Shown piece after piece: positions 32,320 to 47,544 of a stretch of DNA of 64,000 nt. Under the pieces are notes generated by a model. The model worked only from the letters and a program-made list of their open reading frames with translations. It was not told the origin of the DNA and searched no databases. The DNA lies in NCBI GenBank assembly GCA_022828595.1, contig JAKGHH010000003.1:16120934-16184933 (forward strand), given 5' to 3'. Source of the stretch: Nelumbo lutea (taxonomy: Eukaryota; Streptophyta; Magnoliopsida; Proteales; Nelumbonaceae). Both the position numbers and the translations under genes were made by a program. Every line of letters starts with the position of its first letter. Within the stretch, counting starts at the first letter, position 1.

Positions 32320-34245
32320 ATGACGTCTTCTAAAGTTCTTCGGTTCCGTTCCTCGCTCGGTAGTACCAGCGATGTCCATCACCATCTTGCCCATTTTCAT
32401 TTCTCCACAACACCATTCCTAAACCTTCAAATTGAAAACCAACGACGGCCAACGCCATTACTAATAAACAGAAAACAAAAACAATCAAATATCATCAGTA
32501 GCTCTGAGCATACAATTAAGCCTGTTATAGCCATTATAAAGTCATGCTCAACCAAGGACCATTTACTTCAAATACATGCTCACATCACCCGTACATTACT
32601 CATTCAAGAACCAACTATCGTAACCAACTTCTTGTCCTCCGCTGCCCTCTCCCCGTTTCGTGACATATACTATTTTCGCCGAGTTTTCTCTCAAATACAC
32701 AGGCCTACTGCTTCTCACTACAACATCATGATCAGAGCTTATTCGCAGAGTGGTTCTCCCGAGGAGGGCTTCTACCTGTACAGAGAAATGCGACAGGTAG
32801 GTATTCGTCCAAACCCATTGTCTTCTTCCTTTGTTCTGAAGTCATGCACTCGGATTCCTTCGCTAATTGGAGGTAGACAAATCCATGCCAGGATATTACG
32901 AGATGGGCATCATTCTGATTGTCTTCTACTTACTACTTTGATGGGCTTCTACGCATCTTGTGGAAATAGCGATGAAGCCTATCATGTGTTCAATGAAATG
33001 CCTAAACCAGATACCGTTGCTTGGAATGTTTTGATTTCTTGTTATGCTCAGAATGGTCGGACCAAAGATGCTCTCGCCCTGTTTGATGTTATGCAGACTG
33101 AAGTATATGGATCCAAACCGGATGATGTCACTTGTTTACTTCTCCTCCAGGCTTGCACACACTTGGGTGCGCTAGATTTTGGTAAGAGAATTCACAATTA
33201 CATTGACGAACATGGCTACAGTGGCACTCTCAATCTTTGCAACTCACTTGTGGCAATGTATACACGATGTGGGTGTTTGGATATGGCTTATCAGGTGTTC
33301 CAGGGGATGACTAAGAAGAGTGTTGTTACTTGGAGTGCCATGATTTCTGGTTTGGCAATGAATGGACATGGAAGGGAAGCTATTGAAGCATTCAATGAGA
33401 TGCAGAGAATGGGTGTCCCCCCAGATGATCAGACTTTTACAGGGGTTCTTTCAGCTTGTAGCCATAGTGGATTGGTTGACGAAGGTATAAGTCTTTTTCA
33501 ACGTATGAGGGCAGAGTTCAGGTTGATTCCGAACATTTGTCATTATGGATGCATGGTTGATCTCTTAGGTCGGGCAGGTTTACTTGATGAGGCCTACCAT
33601 CTTATAAATTCAATGGAGGTTAAGGCAGATTCAACAATTTGGAGGACCCTACTTGGAGCTTGCAGAATTCATGGCCATGTTGCACTTGGGGAGCATGTTG
33701 TTGGACACTTGATTGAGTTGAAAGCACAAGAAGCAGGGGATTATGTTCTGTTGTTGAACATCTATGCTTCAGTTGGTAACTGGGGGAAGGTGGCAGATGT
33801 TAGGAGGTTGATGAAGGAGAAAGGAATTCAAACCACACCTGGTTGTAGCACTATTGAATTGAATGGAAGAGTTCATGAGTTTGTTGTGGATGACAATACA
33901 CATCCATGGAAGGAGGAGATTTATGAAATGCTCAATGAGATTGGAAGTCAACTAAAACTTGCAGGTTATGTTGCTGACATGTCAGCTGAGCTGCACAATT
34001 TGGGTGCCCAAGAGAAGGGATATGCCCTATCTTATCACAGTGAGAAGTTGGCTATTGCTTTTGGAGTTCTTGCAACTCCACCAGGTACAACAATCAGAGT
34101 GGCAAAGAATCTACGTATTTGTGTTGATTGCCACAACTTTGCAAAGGTTCTTTCACGGGTTTATAATCGGGAATTGTTTATTAGAGATCGAAGTCGATTC
34201 CACCATTTCCGTGAGGGATTCTGCTCATGTAAGGATTACTGGTAG
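32320..34245 (+). CDS. PLS-class PPR protein with DYW deaminase domain
   Basis: Intronless, 641 aa from the ATG at 32320 (two upstream in-frame codons, TTG GTA, are not a start). The N-terminal 40 residues are rich in S, R and H and low in acid, so they could be an organelle presequence. PPR motifs run from about residue 115 to 480, for example HYNIMIRAYSQSGSPEEGF and TWSAMISGLAMNGHGREAI. E and E+ motifs with a PG box (TPGCSTIELNGRVHEF) follow, then the DYW domain. This contains HSE at residues 573-575 and the zinc ligands CVDC at 601-604, and ends exactly at D-Y-W. These are the residues of a cytidine deaminase that edits C to U in organelle RNA. It closely resembles Arabidopsis At3g47530. 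The frame is clean and the gene is convergent with FTSH6. Confidence 0.94.
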   Translation: MTSSKVLRFRSSLGSTSDVHHHLAHFHFSTTPFLNLQIENQRRPTPLLINRKQKQSNIISSSEHTIKPVIAIIKSCSTKDHLLQIHAHITRTLLIQEPTIVTNFLSSAALSPFRDIYYFRRVFSQIHRPTASHYNIMIRAYSQSGSPEEGFYLYREMRQVGIRPNPLSSSFVLKSCTRIPSLIGGRQIHARILRDGHHSDCLLLTTLMGFYASCGNSDEAYHVFNEMPKPDTVAWNVLISCYAQNGRTKDALALFDVMQTEVYGSKPDDVTCLLLLQACTHLGALDFGKRIHNYIDEHGYSGTLNLCNSLVAMYTRCGCLDMAYQVFQGMTKKSVVTWSAMISGLAMNGHGREAIEAFNEMQRMGVPPDDQTFTGVLSACSHSGLVDEGISLFQRMRAEFRLIPNICHYGCMVDLLGRAGLLDEAYHLINSMEVKADSTIWRTLLGACRIHGHVALGEHVVGHLIELKAQEAGDYVLLLNIYASVGNWGKVADVRRLMKEKGIQTTPGCSTIELNGRVHEFVVDDNTHPWKEEIYEMLNEIGSQLKLAGYVADMSAELHNLGAQEKGYALSYHSEKLAIAFGVLATPPGTTIRVAKNLRICVDCHNFAKVLSRVYNRELFIRDRSRFHHFREGFCSCKDYW

Positions 34246-36906
34246 CTATCTTTAAGCTTAGATATACAGCTTCAACATTTTATGGGAGAGTGAAAGCTGC
34301 ATACTGCAAAGATAAGAAGTCCAATGTACTTTTTATCAAAGAGTCGTGGGCTCTGGTGCAGATGAGCATGCACTGTTTGCTTTGGATTCATGGTATGCGT
34401 TCTCATGGTTTACAAGGATTACAATTATTGAGAAAAGTAAATCAGAGGTTGATCTTACTCACCACCTTAATGTATTAAAGTTTACTGCATGGAAGTTGGA
34501 GCTCTTGTTTGGAATGGGTGTCTTCTGAGAAAAGCAATAATAAGCACAGAAAATTAACCTACTTTATGGATTGCAACTATTTACAGCTGTGTCCCCATAT
34601 ACTGACATCTGAAAATTTGAACTTGAAACCGTATTACAGAAAGCCTGAACTTTTGGTCTCAGTGTTTCACCATTTCTTCCTAATAGCATGGACCCTGAAG
34701 TCCTAGACCTGTTGAAGTCTGTACAACACCATAATTACATATTCTTTTGAACCATGAGATGTGATTCTGATGCTGTGAAGTCAGATATTCTCTGAATATA
34801 ATAAAATAATGTATTTTATTGACTGATGATAATATCAACCAAAAGTGTTGATTTCGTTGTTGGGACATTACCTGGAATTGCCTCACTTCCAGTTACTGAA
34901 TACAGAGAAATAGGAGTTTCAGTTGTTTTCTGTTCTGATAATAAGCATTCCTTGGTGCAGGCTACACATTATCATGTTCTCCATCACTTGTTCCTAATGA
35001 GCACTGCACTTTCCCACCTATTAATAATCTAATATTAACCCTTTTTCTCCATGCATCTCTGACTTCTTTGATTTCTGATGTCTCTCTTATTACTTCTCAT
35101 TGCATCCAGATCCAGCACATGTCCTGATTGCTATTCCGCCTGGCAATTACTTGCTTGAATTGCTGAAGGAGAAGCTTAAACAAAAAGTAGTGAATTGAGG
35201 ATCTGATCATGTTGGTCTGTGACATTACAGGAACATTGTAGGTTTGGGATATCCATATTTGCATGGAGCATCATTCTTAGGAGTGGTCTTTTGAGTGCTG
35301 TTAGAGAATAAAAACCTATTCAGGGACCTCACCTAATAGCTTAAGATTTTAGGTTGAATGGTTCCTTGACATTGTATCAGAGTTTGGTTGACCAAATGGT
35401 CTAGTGTTCAATCCTCACTGCTCCCATTATGATTAATTAAATTTCAGCACAAGGTATGGGTGCAGCTGTGCTTTTCCACACTTCAAGCCCAATAGGCTTT
35501 CGCATGAAAGGGTGTCTTGGAGAATAGAAACCTATTCAGGGACCTGACCCAACAGCTTAACTTTGTTGAACCTTTCGATAAGAAGGTTGACATTCATTTG
35601 AAATCTATGAATTTGGTGGAGTGTACTCATGATCCAACTACATCCCTAGTCTTTGAAATCTCTAGTGCTTCAGAATTATTCATATTGATAATTTGATATT
35701 ATATGTTGCGTTTCTTCTTAATATTATTTTCAGTAATATTGTACTATTTAATTTTCTCTTTTGAGCAATGCTAAACCATGGAGCCACTTAATTCATAAAA
35801 GGACAAAATATAAACAGGAGTCATTATGCAAATACATGGGATTAGTGAGGTGTAGTGTGTTCCTCTTGTGATTTAAGATCGCTGTGTTCACTTACTTCCA
35901 TCATGCTAGCCCTTGCTTTCTTTGTAATCAGTAATGCTTGAAAAAGGTTTCCTCGTTTGGTTAAGAAGGTTAGCTTTCTTGATGACCCTACAGATCTACC
36001 TCATGGAAGAATCTTCTAGCTGATCTGAACCATCCATTATTTACGGGGCCTTTTGTATTGATCACATTTTCACTTCCCCACTTTACATTAGCTGTATGCC
36101 CCCATTCATAACGCAGTTTTCACCATGTAGTAAAATCACTTGAAATTCTTGGCTATGGAAGCAAGGAAAGAAACCATTGAAGAAAAAAACCAAATTCTTA
36201 CATGAATGACAATTTGTAATTTTTGGGTGATTGGGATTTTTGGTCAACTTAATTTTTTTTAAAGGTTATTATCTAATTTGTTAGTTGTTATTCTCATAGT
36301 AATAGGGTTAGTCATATTAAAAGGTTAAACTAGTTTGAAGGGTCTCGCTTGATAGGTCTTATAATTTTGAAAAGTTTAAGATGTACTTTCTTTCAGCCTA
36401 TCTTTAAGGGCCAAAATTTGTCTGCTTTGTGTGATTTTGGTGTCATTTGATAGGTTACTGAGTTATTTATCCAGTGAGACCTAGATTTTGTAAAACTTAT
36501 ATGTTTTCAGAGAGTTATGACCATTTTATTGACAGGGCGTCCATCTTTGACATGATTTGAATCTTTCTATTTTCTCAAGGACTATTTGATAATGGTTGAA
36601 GTGGCTGAACTGAATGGCCTGTTTCTTTGTCTTTTAGTGAATAAGCCATAAGTAGATTTTTTTTTTTGAGAAAAAGCCATTAAGTAGATTGTGGCCTCCT
36701 TAATGGCTGAATGACATATTGGGTTGATATCATTCTCCCAAATTATTACATTAATAAGAGTTTGGCAAAAGTTTTAATGCTGGTTACAACCTGACACAAT
36801 CCTCCTTGCTTATCTGGGCTTTGGAACAACACTGTAAGACAAGCTCACAAGTGGAGTTGATTACTATGCTTCTAAATGTTGTATTATATCACTATTTTAT
36901 CAACTA
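34246..36906. other. Spacer between the DYW PPR gene and FTSH6
   Basis: No gene. At 35303-35343 and 35521-35562 there are two direct copies of GAATARAAACCTATTCAGGG plus ACCT..AGCTTAA-type sequence, about 215 bp apart. Between them is a TGTATCAGAGTTTGG/GTGTTCAATCC stretch that looks tRNA-related. This is probably a dispersed repeat family. Confidence 0.4.
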
Positions 36907-37080
36907 GGGGCCATTACTTGGTATGATGGTAAAATCTTGGGCCGGCAAGCATGAGAATGTGGGTTTGAGTTTCAGGGCAGCTATTTCGTGCCAAAAAAAA
37001 TGCCAAAGGTTAGGACCATACCCAGTCTAGCCCTCCCAAGATCCCAGATGGATGGGGCCAACATTGGGTAATGGCCTTAT
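36907..37080 (+). mobile_element. Candidate tRNA-derived SINE
   Basis: Starts GGGGCCATTACTTGGTATGA, with an A-box-like TTGGTATGATGG and, about 40 nt later, a B-box-like GGGTTTGAGTTTC. A specific body with CCAAAGGTTAGGACC and CCTCCCAAGATCCC..ATTGGGTAATG follows. The same body recurs at 63345-63427. Two copies sharing a 3' part plus Pol III-like boxes fit a SINE. No poly-A or target duplication was delimited. Confidence 0.45.
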
Positions 37081-37698
37081 TACTATTTTATCACTAAGAG
37101 ACAAAGCAATAGTCATTCAGTTCAACAAATACCGCTGTTATCAAACAGCCCCTTAGTCTATATTTGGATTATTTTTGGTTTTTTATTTTTAATAGGACTT
37201 CTAGTGGTTATTTAGAGTTGTTTTAGTAGTTGGAGTCCTTGCTTGAGCGGTTCTATCAGTGGGCTTGCTCTGATTTTTAAGCTACTATAAGTTGTTTTTA
37301 GTCAATTTCCTGGTTGAAATGAGCCTGCAAAGGCTCGCTTTTGAGTCAAAAGCACTAACCTATGAGAGGTAGTGGTTATTCAGTATTCATGTCCCAAGGA
37401 CATTGAAGCAATGGAGTTGTATGACCATTTGAGTGTTTCTTGGTGTCTCGAAAGCAGTTGATGACGTTACCCACTAAGCCCAAGGTTGTATCTCTTGCTA
37501 GGTAGTACCTACCTTCTGTTGACCAATGTGTGTCAACTAAATATGTTCATGAAGGCATTTTACATGTATGATTGTAAGTGCTGCCTTTCTGGAGTACTTT
37601 TACCACTTGTTTTTCCATTCAAATTTGCAATTTGTATTTAATACATCTGTAAATAACAATGGAGCTTTATCAACATAGAATGTATTATAATGGTTTCC

Positions 37699-41504
<3,806 letters not shown>

Positions 41505-41645
41505 TTCTCTTATTGAACTGTTTGTGGGGTGTAATTTGTATCTGGGAGCTTCTCAAGTTTGAAATGGTGAGTGATCTTTTTATTCTTTTTTTGTACAGAC
41601 AGTTGAAAGGGGTTAGTCGTTTGTTTGGAGGGAACCTTGGAGGCA

Positions 41646-41653
41646 TTTAAATA
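41646..41653 (-). promoter_or_regulatory. TATA-like box of FTSH6
   Basis: On the minus strand the sequence TATTTAAA lies about 145 nt upstream of the FTSH6 ATG. It is the best TATA-like match in the 400 bp upstream and is correctly placed relative to the heat-shock-element-like modules further upstream. Confidence 0.45.
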
Positions 41654-41669
41654 GGGTGAAAGTGAGATA

Positions 41670-41743
41670 TTCTAGCATTTTCATTGGTCTTGGCTTTCAG
41701 TTTGTCTTTCTTGCTTTCTTCTTGTTTCATGAAGGATCTAGAG
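41670..41743 (-). promoter_or_regulatory. Two heat-shock-element-like modules upstream of FTSH6
   Basis: On the plus strand, 41726-41743 reads TTCatGAAggATCtaGAG. This is a perfect TTCnnGAA core followed by two half-matching 5-bp units. At 41670-41682, TTCtaGCAttTTC matches TTCnnGAAnnTTC with one mismatch. Both lie within about 90 bp upstream of the TATA-like box. HSEs are built from 5-bp nGAAn units bound by heat-shock factors, and FTSH6 is heat-induced in Arabidopsis, so the placement makes sense. Function is inferred. Confidence 0.5.
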
Positions 41744-41753
41744 TGGCGTTGAT

Positions 41754-44700
41754 ATTTGATATATATAGACGTAGAGTCGTGGGGACAGGACAAGTGGATA
41801 AAGATGCCTATGGGAAGAAGATCTCTGTTCTCGTTGCATTGATTCTACTGACCATACACGTCGACAAATAGGACAGGTCCGTTGGATTCGTCTGGATGAA
41901 GATGAAAGCTTGTCTACTGTGTCATAATCAATCTAGAGTTCATTTTTGTTTGGCATGTACAATGAGCTACAAAGCCAATCAAGAGTGAACACGCCAGTGT
42001 TCAGTATGTTACATGGGGCCCACACCTGAATTTACTAATTTATTGTTAACACGCCATTTGTCTCGTTTGTAGCCTCATTGTTGGGAAAAAAATCGGACCA
42101 TAGGTTCTGTCCTCGTAATGGACCCACCCCAATTGTAGAGACATGGAATTTAACAACTAGTGGGCAGAAACGGGGCCATGTTTGGGATGGGGCATGGCCC
42201 AATAAACAACCACACGGGGCCCCAAATTCTTGAGGTTCATGGGCTTCGGTCCAGTTTTAACGATCGGTTGTATCCATCAAATGTGATCCCAATTGCGCGT
42301 TTCCAATAACAAGGGTTGCCAATATTGTGGAAACTTCACAAGATCTGAATTGCACGAAGTTATTAGTTTGAATTATTTCTAAATGAAGTTAGGCTCCATC
42401 TTTTTGCATTGCAAATCTAAACTAGATGCAGAGTTTGTACCTTGTTTAGATTTACATGCATTTATTTGTAATTATGAGTTATGACCTATACCTTTATTTA
42501 ACACAAAATTTCCGTTATATATATATATATATTGGTCTCATTTGCAGAGCAAATTTTGCAAAATTTGTACCAATTTCTTCTTACTTTTCATTCTCTAAGT
42601 GGGTAAACAAACAACCTTGCTCTTATGTCTTATCTTCATCCTCTCTCCTATAAGTAGAGGGGACCATATAATTTTGTTTCTCATTTTACTCCTCTCAAAC
42701 AAACAAACAAAACAAAACAAATTACGAAATTTGATTATAAGCTTGTAATCCAAATGTTGGTCCCAATTATCTGGGATTTTGCGAAGGATTGGATATGGAC
42801 TCAACTCCCAACATTTTTGTTGTACAAAGCTCTCCGACTCAGACCCATGTCTGCATGTTTGTCGACATAAAATTTAACAGAGATAATTAGATTTTATTTA
42901 GCCGATGATAGAACTGCTACTAGTCATATTATATATGCTCATCTTAACACCTTTCTTTTGTTGGAACTTTGGAAGTAGCGATATTAGTATGTATTCAAGT
43001 GTAAGATGCATCTCGCCCCTATACAGCCATACCCTTCCAAATACCATGTACAAAATTGTTTGAGATGTCAAGAAAGAGGCCGGTGGTTTATGCACACCTA
43101 GTGGAAATACAAACATATCCTCATAAACAGGGCTCATTCCTAGTGAAAAGGCGATAGTACTTTGTACATACCAACATACATACATCATGCATAAGTGGAG
43201 CTCATGTCTGCACCCAACAATGCTCCTAACACTCCTCTCAACAAGCCACTATAGGTCTATAGCCACACATTACACCAGGAACTTCTCCTTTGCCATTCAC
43301 GGAGAGATGTTGATCCGGACTTACCTACATATGCTTGTTGAAACACATGCTTGTGTGTGTTCTACTTGTTTTAAAACAAATAAATTTCTTCAAGTAAGTA
43401 ATTTTTTTCCTATTTTTAAAGTAAAATTTTACTTGTGGAATCCCACCTTGATCAGGGTCTAGGGATGAGTTGCACCCAAAAAAAAAAAAAATGTAGGGGG
43501 CATTCTTTTTTTGAATTTTGAGAGTGGAGAAAGTTGGTCAATAGGATTTTGATTCCCATTGAGGTAAATAACTTTTCCACTTGGGGTGGGGGGCCAATAC
43601 TTGAATGGGACAAAAATACCCTTTTTAATAATGGATTTTTATGGTTAAAATGATCATTGCCTTATTTACATGGGAAATAAAAGAATATGGGTAAATGCAC
43701 TTACCCGGATAAATAACTTACCGAAAAACGAATGAGACCGTAATGTTAAATTGGATAGAAGTTTACCTGATTCAGCAGTTTAAGTAAAAAAAAAAGGGAC
43801 TTGTATTCATGTTTCATATATAATCGAAAATTTGGAGGGTGCTATTAATCTAAAAGTTTATGAAAAAATCAAGACAAAATTGACATACGAAAAAATGCAT
43901 TTGCTTGGCTTACAGAGTGGGTCCTATGGTAAATATACATTCGCTTGGGTGTCACTTGCCCGGAAAAAAATGATACCTGAGAGGGAAAATTGCTAAAACA
44001 TCAGCAGCAGCAGACAAAATTACGGTTTGTAAAAATAGAATATATGGGTAAAAATGATAAATTACCTAACTTACCTTGAAAAAATTCATGATTAAAAGAA
44101 CATGGATAATGTAATTATCTAGAAAAATGTCACTTCGGAAGCAATTATCCAGGGAAAAGCACTTACTTGGTAAATAACTTAAGAAGCAATTATATTATCC
44201 AATTCCTACAACTGGAAACTCCAATCATGTTCATGTCCCAGAGGACTGAATACAGCTCAAAATTCAAAAGACTAAACGGTTACTTTGAGAAAGAGGCAAA
44301 TTGATCAGCACTTCGATTTGCTTCTCTATAGAAATGTTTGATGTACTCCACCGACGTTTGAAACAATGTCTCGGCTTGCTATTTAAAACAATTTCGTCCT
44401 TCTAAGGTCATTGACGAAACCTAAAGTCTAAGTCAATGCCATTTTTTCTTTTTATGAACGCACAGGCTGATTCTATTGTAACTATTATATGTAAACCTTA
44501 TTATAAGACTTGCAGTTGGTTTACAAGACATCAAAATCAGGACTACGGGACCGTCCTACCAGACAAAAGAACCTCTTAATTTGGTGAAGAGCACATTTGA
44601 CTAGGATACGTGCAGCACCATTACAAGTCTTAATTAGTAACTGGGAACATGAAGAATTGTAAGAGATTGAAGAGAGTTGATTAGGGCCTGTTTGACAAGG

Positions 44701-44819
44701 GCTGGAATGGCTGACTTGACAATTGGTTCCTCAAAATGTAATACTGGATATCATCAACTTTCAAATGATACTGACAGGAGTATGGATGAGCTAGCTACAC
44801 GATCAAGAGTGCTTCATTG
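41754..44819. other. Spacer upstream of FTSH6, gene-free
   Basis: No gene is supported. It includes a (TA)n run at 42513-42530 and a repeat block with ACTTACCC motifs at about 43610-44170. The part at 43620-43720 is an inverted relative of 1630-1830. The rest is AT-rich. Confidence 0.4.
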
Positions 44820-44827
44820 GTTCCATA

Positions 44828-45231
44828 TAAGGGTTTCAATGAGCTGGTTTTGGATTGTACTCCGTCCAGTCCAATATTAATTTGGACGTACAACAAGAGA
44901 TATTGGATTGGACCAACCAGTTCAAAATATTTATTTGATTGGAGTGGACCTGATCCCGCCCGTAATAAATTTATATTGGATTGGGTTTGATTAAGCCAAT
45001 ATCTGGTCCATTGGTATAAGATAATAATATATGTGTCAATGGATCAGGTTTGGGTTGAAACCAATCTAAATCAAAATGAATTTGAATAAATTAGACGGTC
45101 AAGACTTTGAATTAGACTGGTCCAAAATGGTCTAAAATATTCATTGGATTGGATCGAACCTGATCCATTTATAATGGACTCACATTGGACTGGATCGGAT
45201 TGGACCAAATCCAGTCTAATTAACACCCCTA
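44828..45231. mobile_element. hAT-like MITE with perfect 8-bp target duplication
   Basis: The left end is TAAGGGTTTCAATGAGCTGG. The right end, reverse complemented, is TAGGGGTGTTAATTAGACTGG. The exact 8-bp repeat GTTCCATA flanks it (44820-44827 and 45232-45239). The 404-bp interior is a series of GATTGGA/GGATCGG-like motifs and holds no ORF. It is related in ends and composition to the larger element at 574-1607. Confidence 0.72.
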
Positions 45232-45239
45232 GTTCCATA

Positions 45240-45583
45240 GCCCCTTGTACATATCTTTTTGTAACCTAGCTATACCTAGAGGAGGGCCGGGGTGCAATTT
45301 GGGTGGGCTTTGGTCGAGATTTTGTTAAAATTAGGGTCCACCTCTATCCATTTGTTATAATCTGATTTGATTCTATCTGAATGTATATATTTATATTTTG
45401 TATTAATAAGTAAAGTTGATTTGAATGTATATATTTAAAGTTTCGTACAAGTAATTTTTAATTCATTTTGTTTATAAAATACAATATTAAGGTTATTGTT
45501 TTATTCATTTTATTAATAATGTATAATCTTTTGATAATTTTTATTCTATTCAATTAATACCTGATTACGATATAAATTTGATA
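45240..45583. other. AT-rich spacer
   Basis: No gene or repeat boundary is recognised. It is the left target flank of the LTR element at 45589. Confidence 0.4.
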
Positions 45584-45639
45584 GATATTGATGATGCACA
45601 TTTTGGCAACTCCCGTCTGGCTAGTGACTCAGATGCTTG

Positions 45640-45915
45640 GTTGAATGATCCCTACTTGGAAGGTGGTTTGGATGCCTAGCTGAATGGTTCCTATCTGGAA
45701 TGTGGCTTGGACGCCTAGCTAAATGGTGACGAGCTGGAGAGGTGGCTCTGATGCCTAACTGAGGGGTGATGAGTTGGAGAGGTGGCTTTGAAGCCTAGAT
45801 GAATGGTGATGAGCTGGATAGGTGACTCTGATGCCTAACTAAGTGGTGACGAGCTAGAGAGGTGGCTCTGATGCCTAATTGAGTGGTGACAAATTTGAGA
45901 GGCGGCTCTGATGCA
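45640..45915. repeat. About 40-bp tandem repeats within the LTR
   Basis: Units such as GATGCCTAACTGAGTGGTGA followed by CGAGCTGGAGAGGTGGCTCT repeat about six times with small changes. The partner LTR (from 47570) has fewer copies. Unequal copy number explains part of the length difference between the two LTRs. Confidence 0.75.
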
Positions 45916-46494
45916 ACTTGCAAGGAAACAGTGTTAGAGTGCCTGGGTTGCATTACCCGGGGTGGGCACTCTGATGCTTAAGTTAGCGAATAAGAGATTT
46001 TAAGATAGCTAAATTTGAGAGAGTTGGAGAGTTGCGAGAACTAAAAATTGTGCATCTACCTAGGTCTCATGGGGTTGATGCCCTTATATAGTTGGGTTGC
46101 CGTAGGTCTTGCAAAACGCTCCCGGAATCCTCGGCCCACTACGTAGGGGTACATTCCGCTTTGGAAGGAGGATAACGTGCTAGTTAATAAGGTTTACCGT
46201 TTCCCTCTGATTCTGGCGAAATGAGGATAAGGCCTACGGTTACGTAGCATGATCCCAAAAGGTTGAGACAACTAGCAAGCTTCTAGAGAGGTAGGTCGCC
46301 AGATCGGTGACAAAAGCAGGGCGCTAAGTCGGCAGCAGAAGTAGGCCGCCAAGTTGGTGGCAAAGGTAGGTCGCCAGCTGGGACCCCATTTTGGCTAAGC
46401 CAAGTTGTTGCCTAGGTGATGCTGGGACGTAGTCTAGCTATTTTGATATGCCATGTTTCATGATGTCAGTGGAGGGCCAAGTTTGCCCTCATCA

Positions 46495-47544
46495 ATTGCC
46501 CCCCCACTCCCGAGTTGAGATCAGCTCAACGAAGGGAGTGGATTTGTACTTCGTTGTAGGTCCTTTGGCCTGTTACCAACATATTTCGAGGTCGGCTTAG
46601 GGGTCCTTGATGCTGAAAGCAGTTTGGCTTCCCCTTGTGATATGCGCGTCGATGTTGAAATTTAAATAGCGGGTCGGTGTCACAGTTGCATTGTGTCAGT
46701 CCTCTGAGGTGTTGGTCGTCTACTCTACGATAGGTCACAAGGAGCTCAACCTGCAGGGGTAGCTTTACTAACTGCAGGTTGCCCCCTCGCATGGGAACAT
46801 TGAAAGGCTCAACCTGCAAGGGCGACTATAGTCCGTTGGCCACCGACTCCCGTGGGAGCCACGGAGGGCTCGACCTGTAGGGGTGACCTCGCGAATAGGG
46901 CTGACAAGGCTCGTCCGGGTTGATTACATGTGTCGCTAGGTCAACGGAGGTAGGTTGCCATCTCGACGACATAGGCAAATTGCTAGGTCGGTGGAAGTAG
47001 GTTGCCAGGTCAACGGAAGTAGGTCTCTAGGTCGGCGGGGGTAGGTCACCAGGTTGGAGGCAGTCTCCAAGTCGCCAAGTCGGCGGAATTTTGACATTCC
47101 AATTTTGCTCTTAGCACCTCGGCTTATGGTCACCTTGTCGCCTCGACAGGACTGATCTGCGAGGGCAACTCCACAACCAGCTGGCCATCAACTCCCAAGT
47201 AAAGCATGGAGGGCTCGATCCGCGGTGCAACCTCACAATTTGTTGGCTATCAACTCCCACGGGAATCACGGAGGGCTCAACCTGTGGGGTGGCCTCACAT
47301 TTAGTTGGCCATCAACTCTTGTAGGGAGCACGTAGGGCTTGACATATGATGGTGGCCTCATAGTTAGGGAGATTTTGTTCGGGCAAGACTGCGAGAACTT
47401 GTTTGGGCTAATCATTTTGCTTTTGCCCCCTAGGGTTCTTTCGATCAAGCGTCGTTGTTGTTGCTTGAAGATGTTATTACTTGAGGCTCAAAGAATCGGG
47501 TGAGAACACAGCCTTTTGTAGCATTTCCCACAGATGGTGCCAAT
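46495..47544. repeat. Modular GC-rich repeats in the LTR-element interior
   Basis: Two modules recur. One is GTAGGTCGCCAGGTCGGCGG-like, about 24-28 nt (46930-47090, also in the LTRs). The other is about 60 nt, built on GAGGGCTCGACCTGCAGGGG plus TTGGCCATCAACTCCC (46740-47350). No protein frame is conserved through them. Confidence 0.65.

Noticed and set aside
34290..35032. Chain of small plus-strand ORFs after the DYW PPR gene
   Set aside because: They overlap each other in different frames, lack domains, and lie in 3' flanking sequence.
46526..47448. Minus-strand ORFs in the LTR-element interior as a gag remnant
   Set aside because: The frames run through short GC-rich tandem modules, show no capsid or zinc-knuckle motif, and are not continuous.
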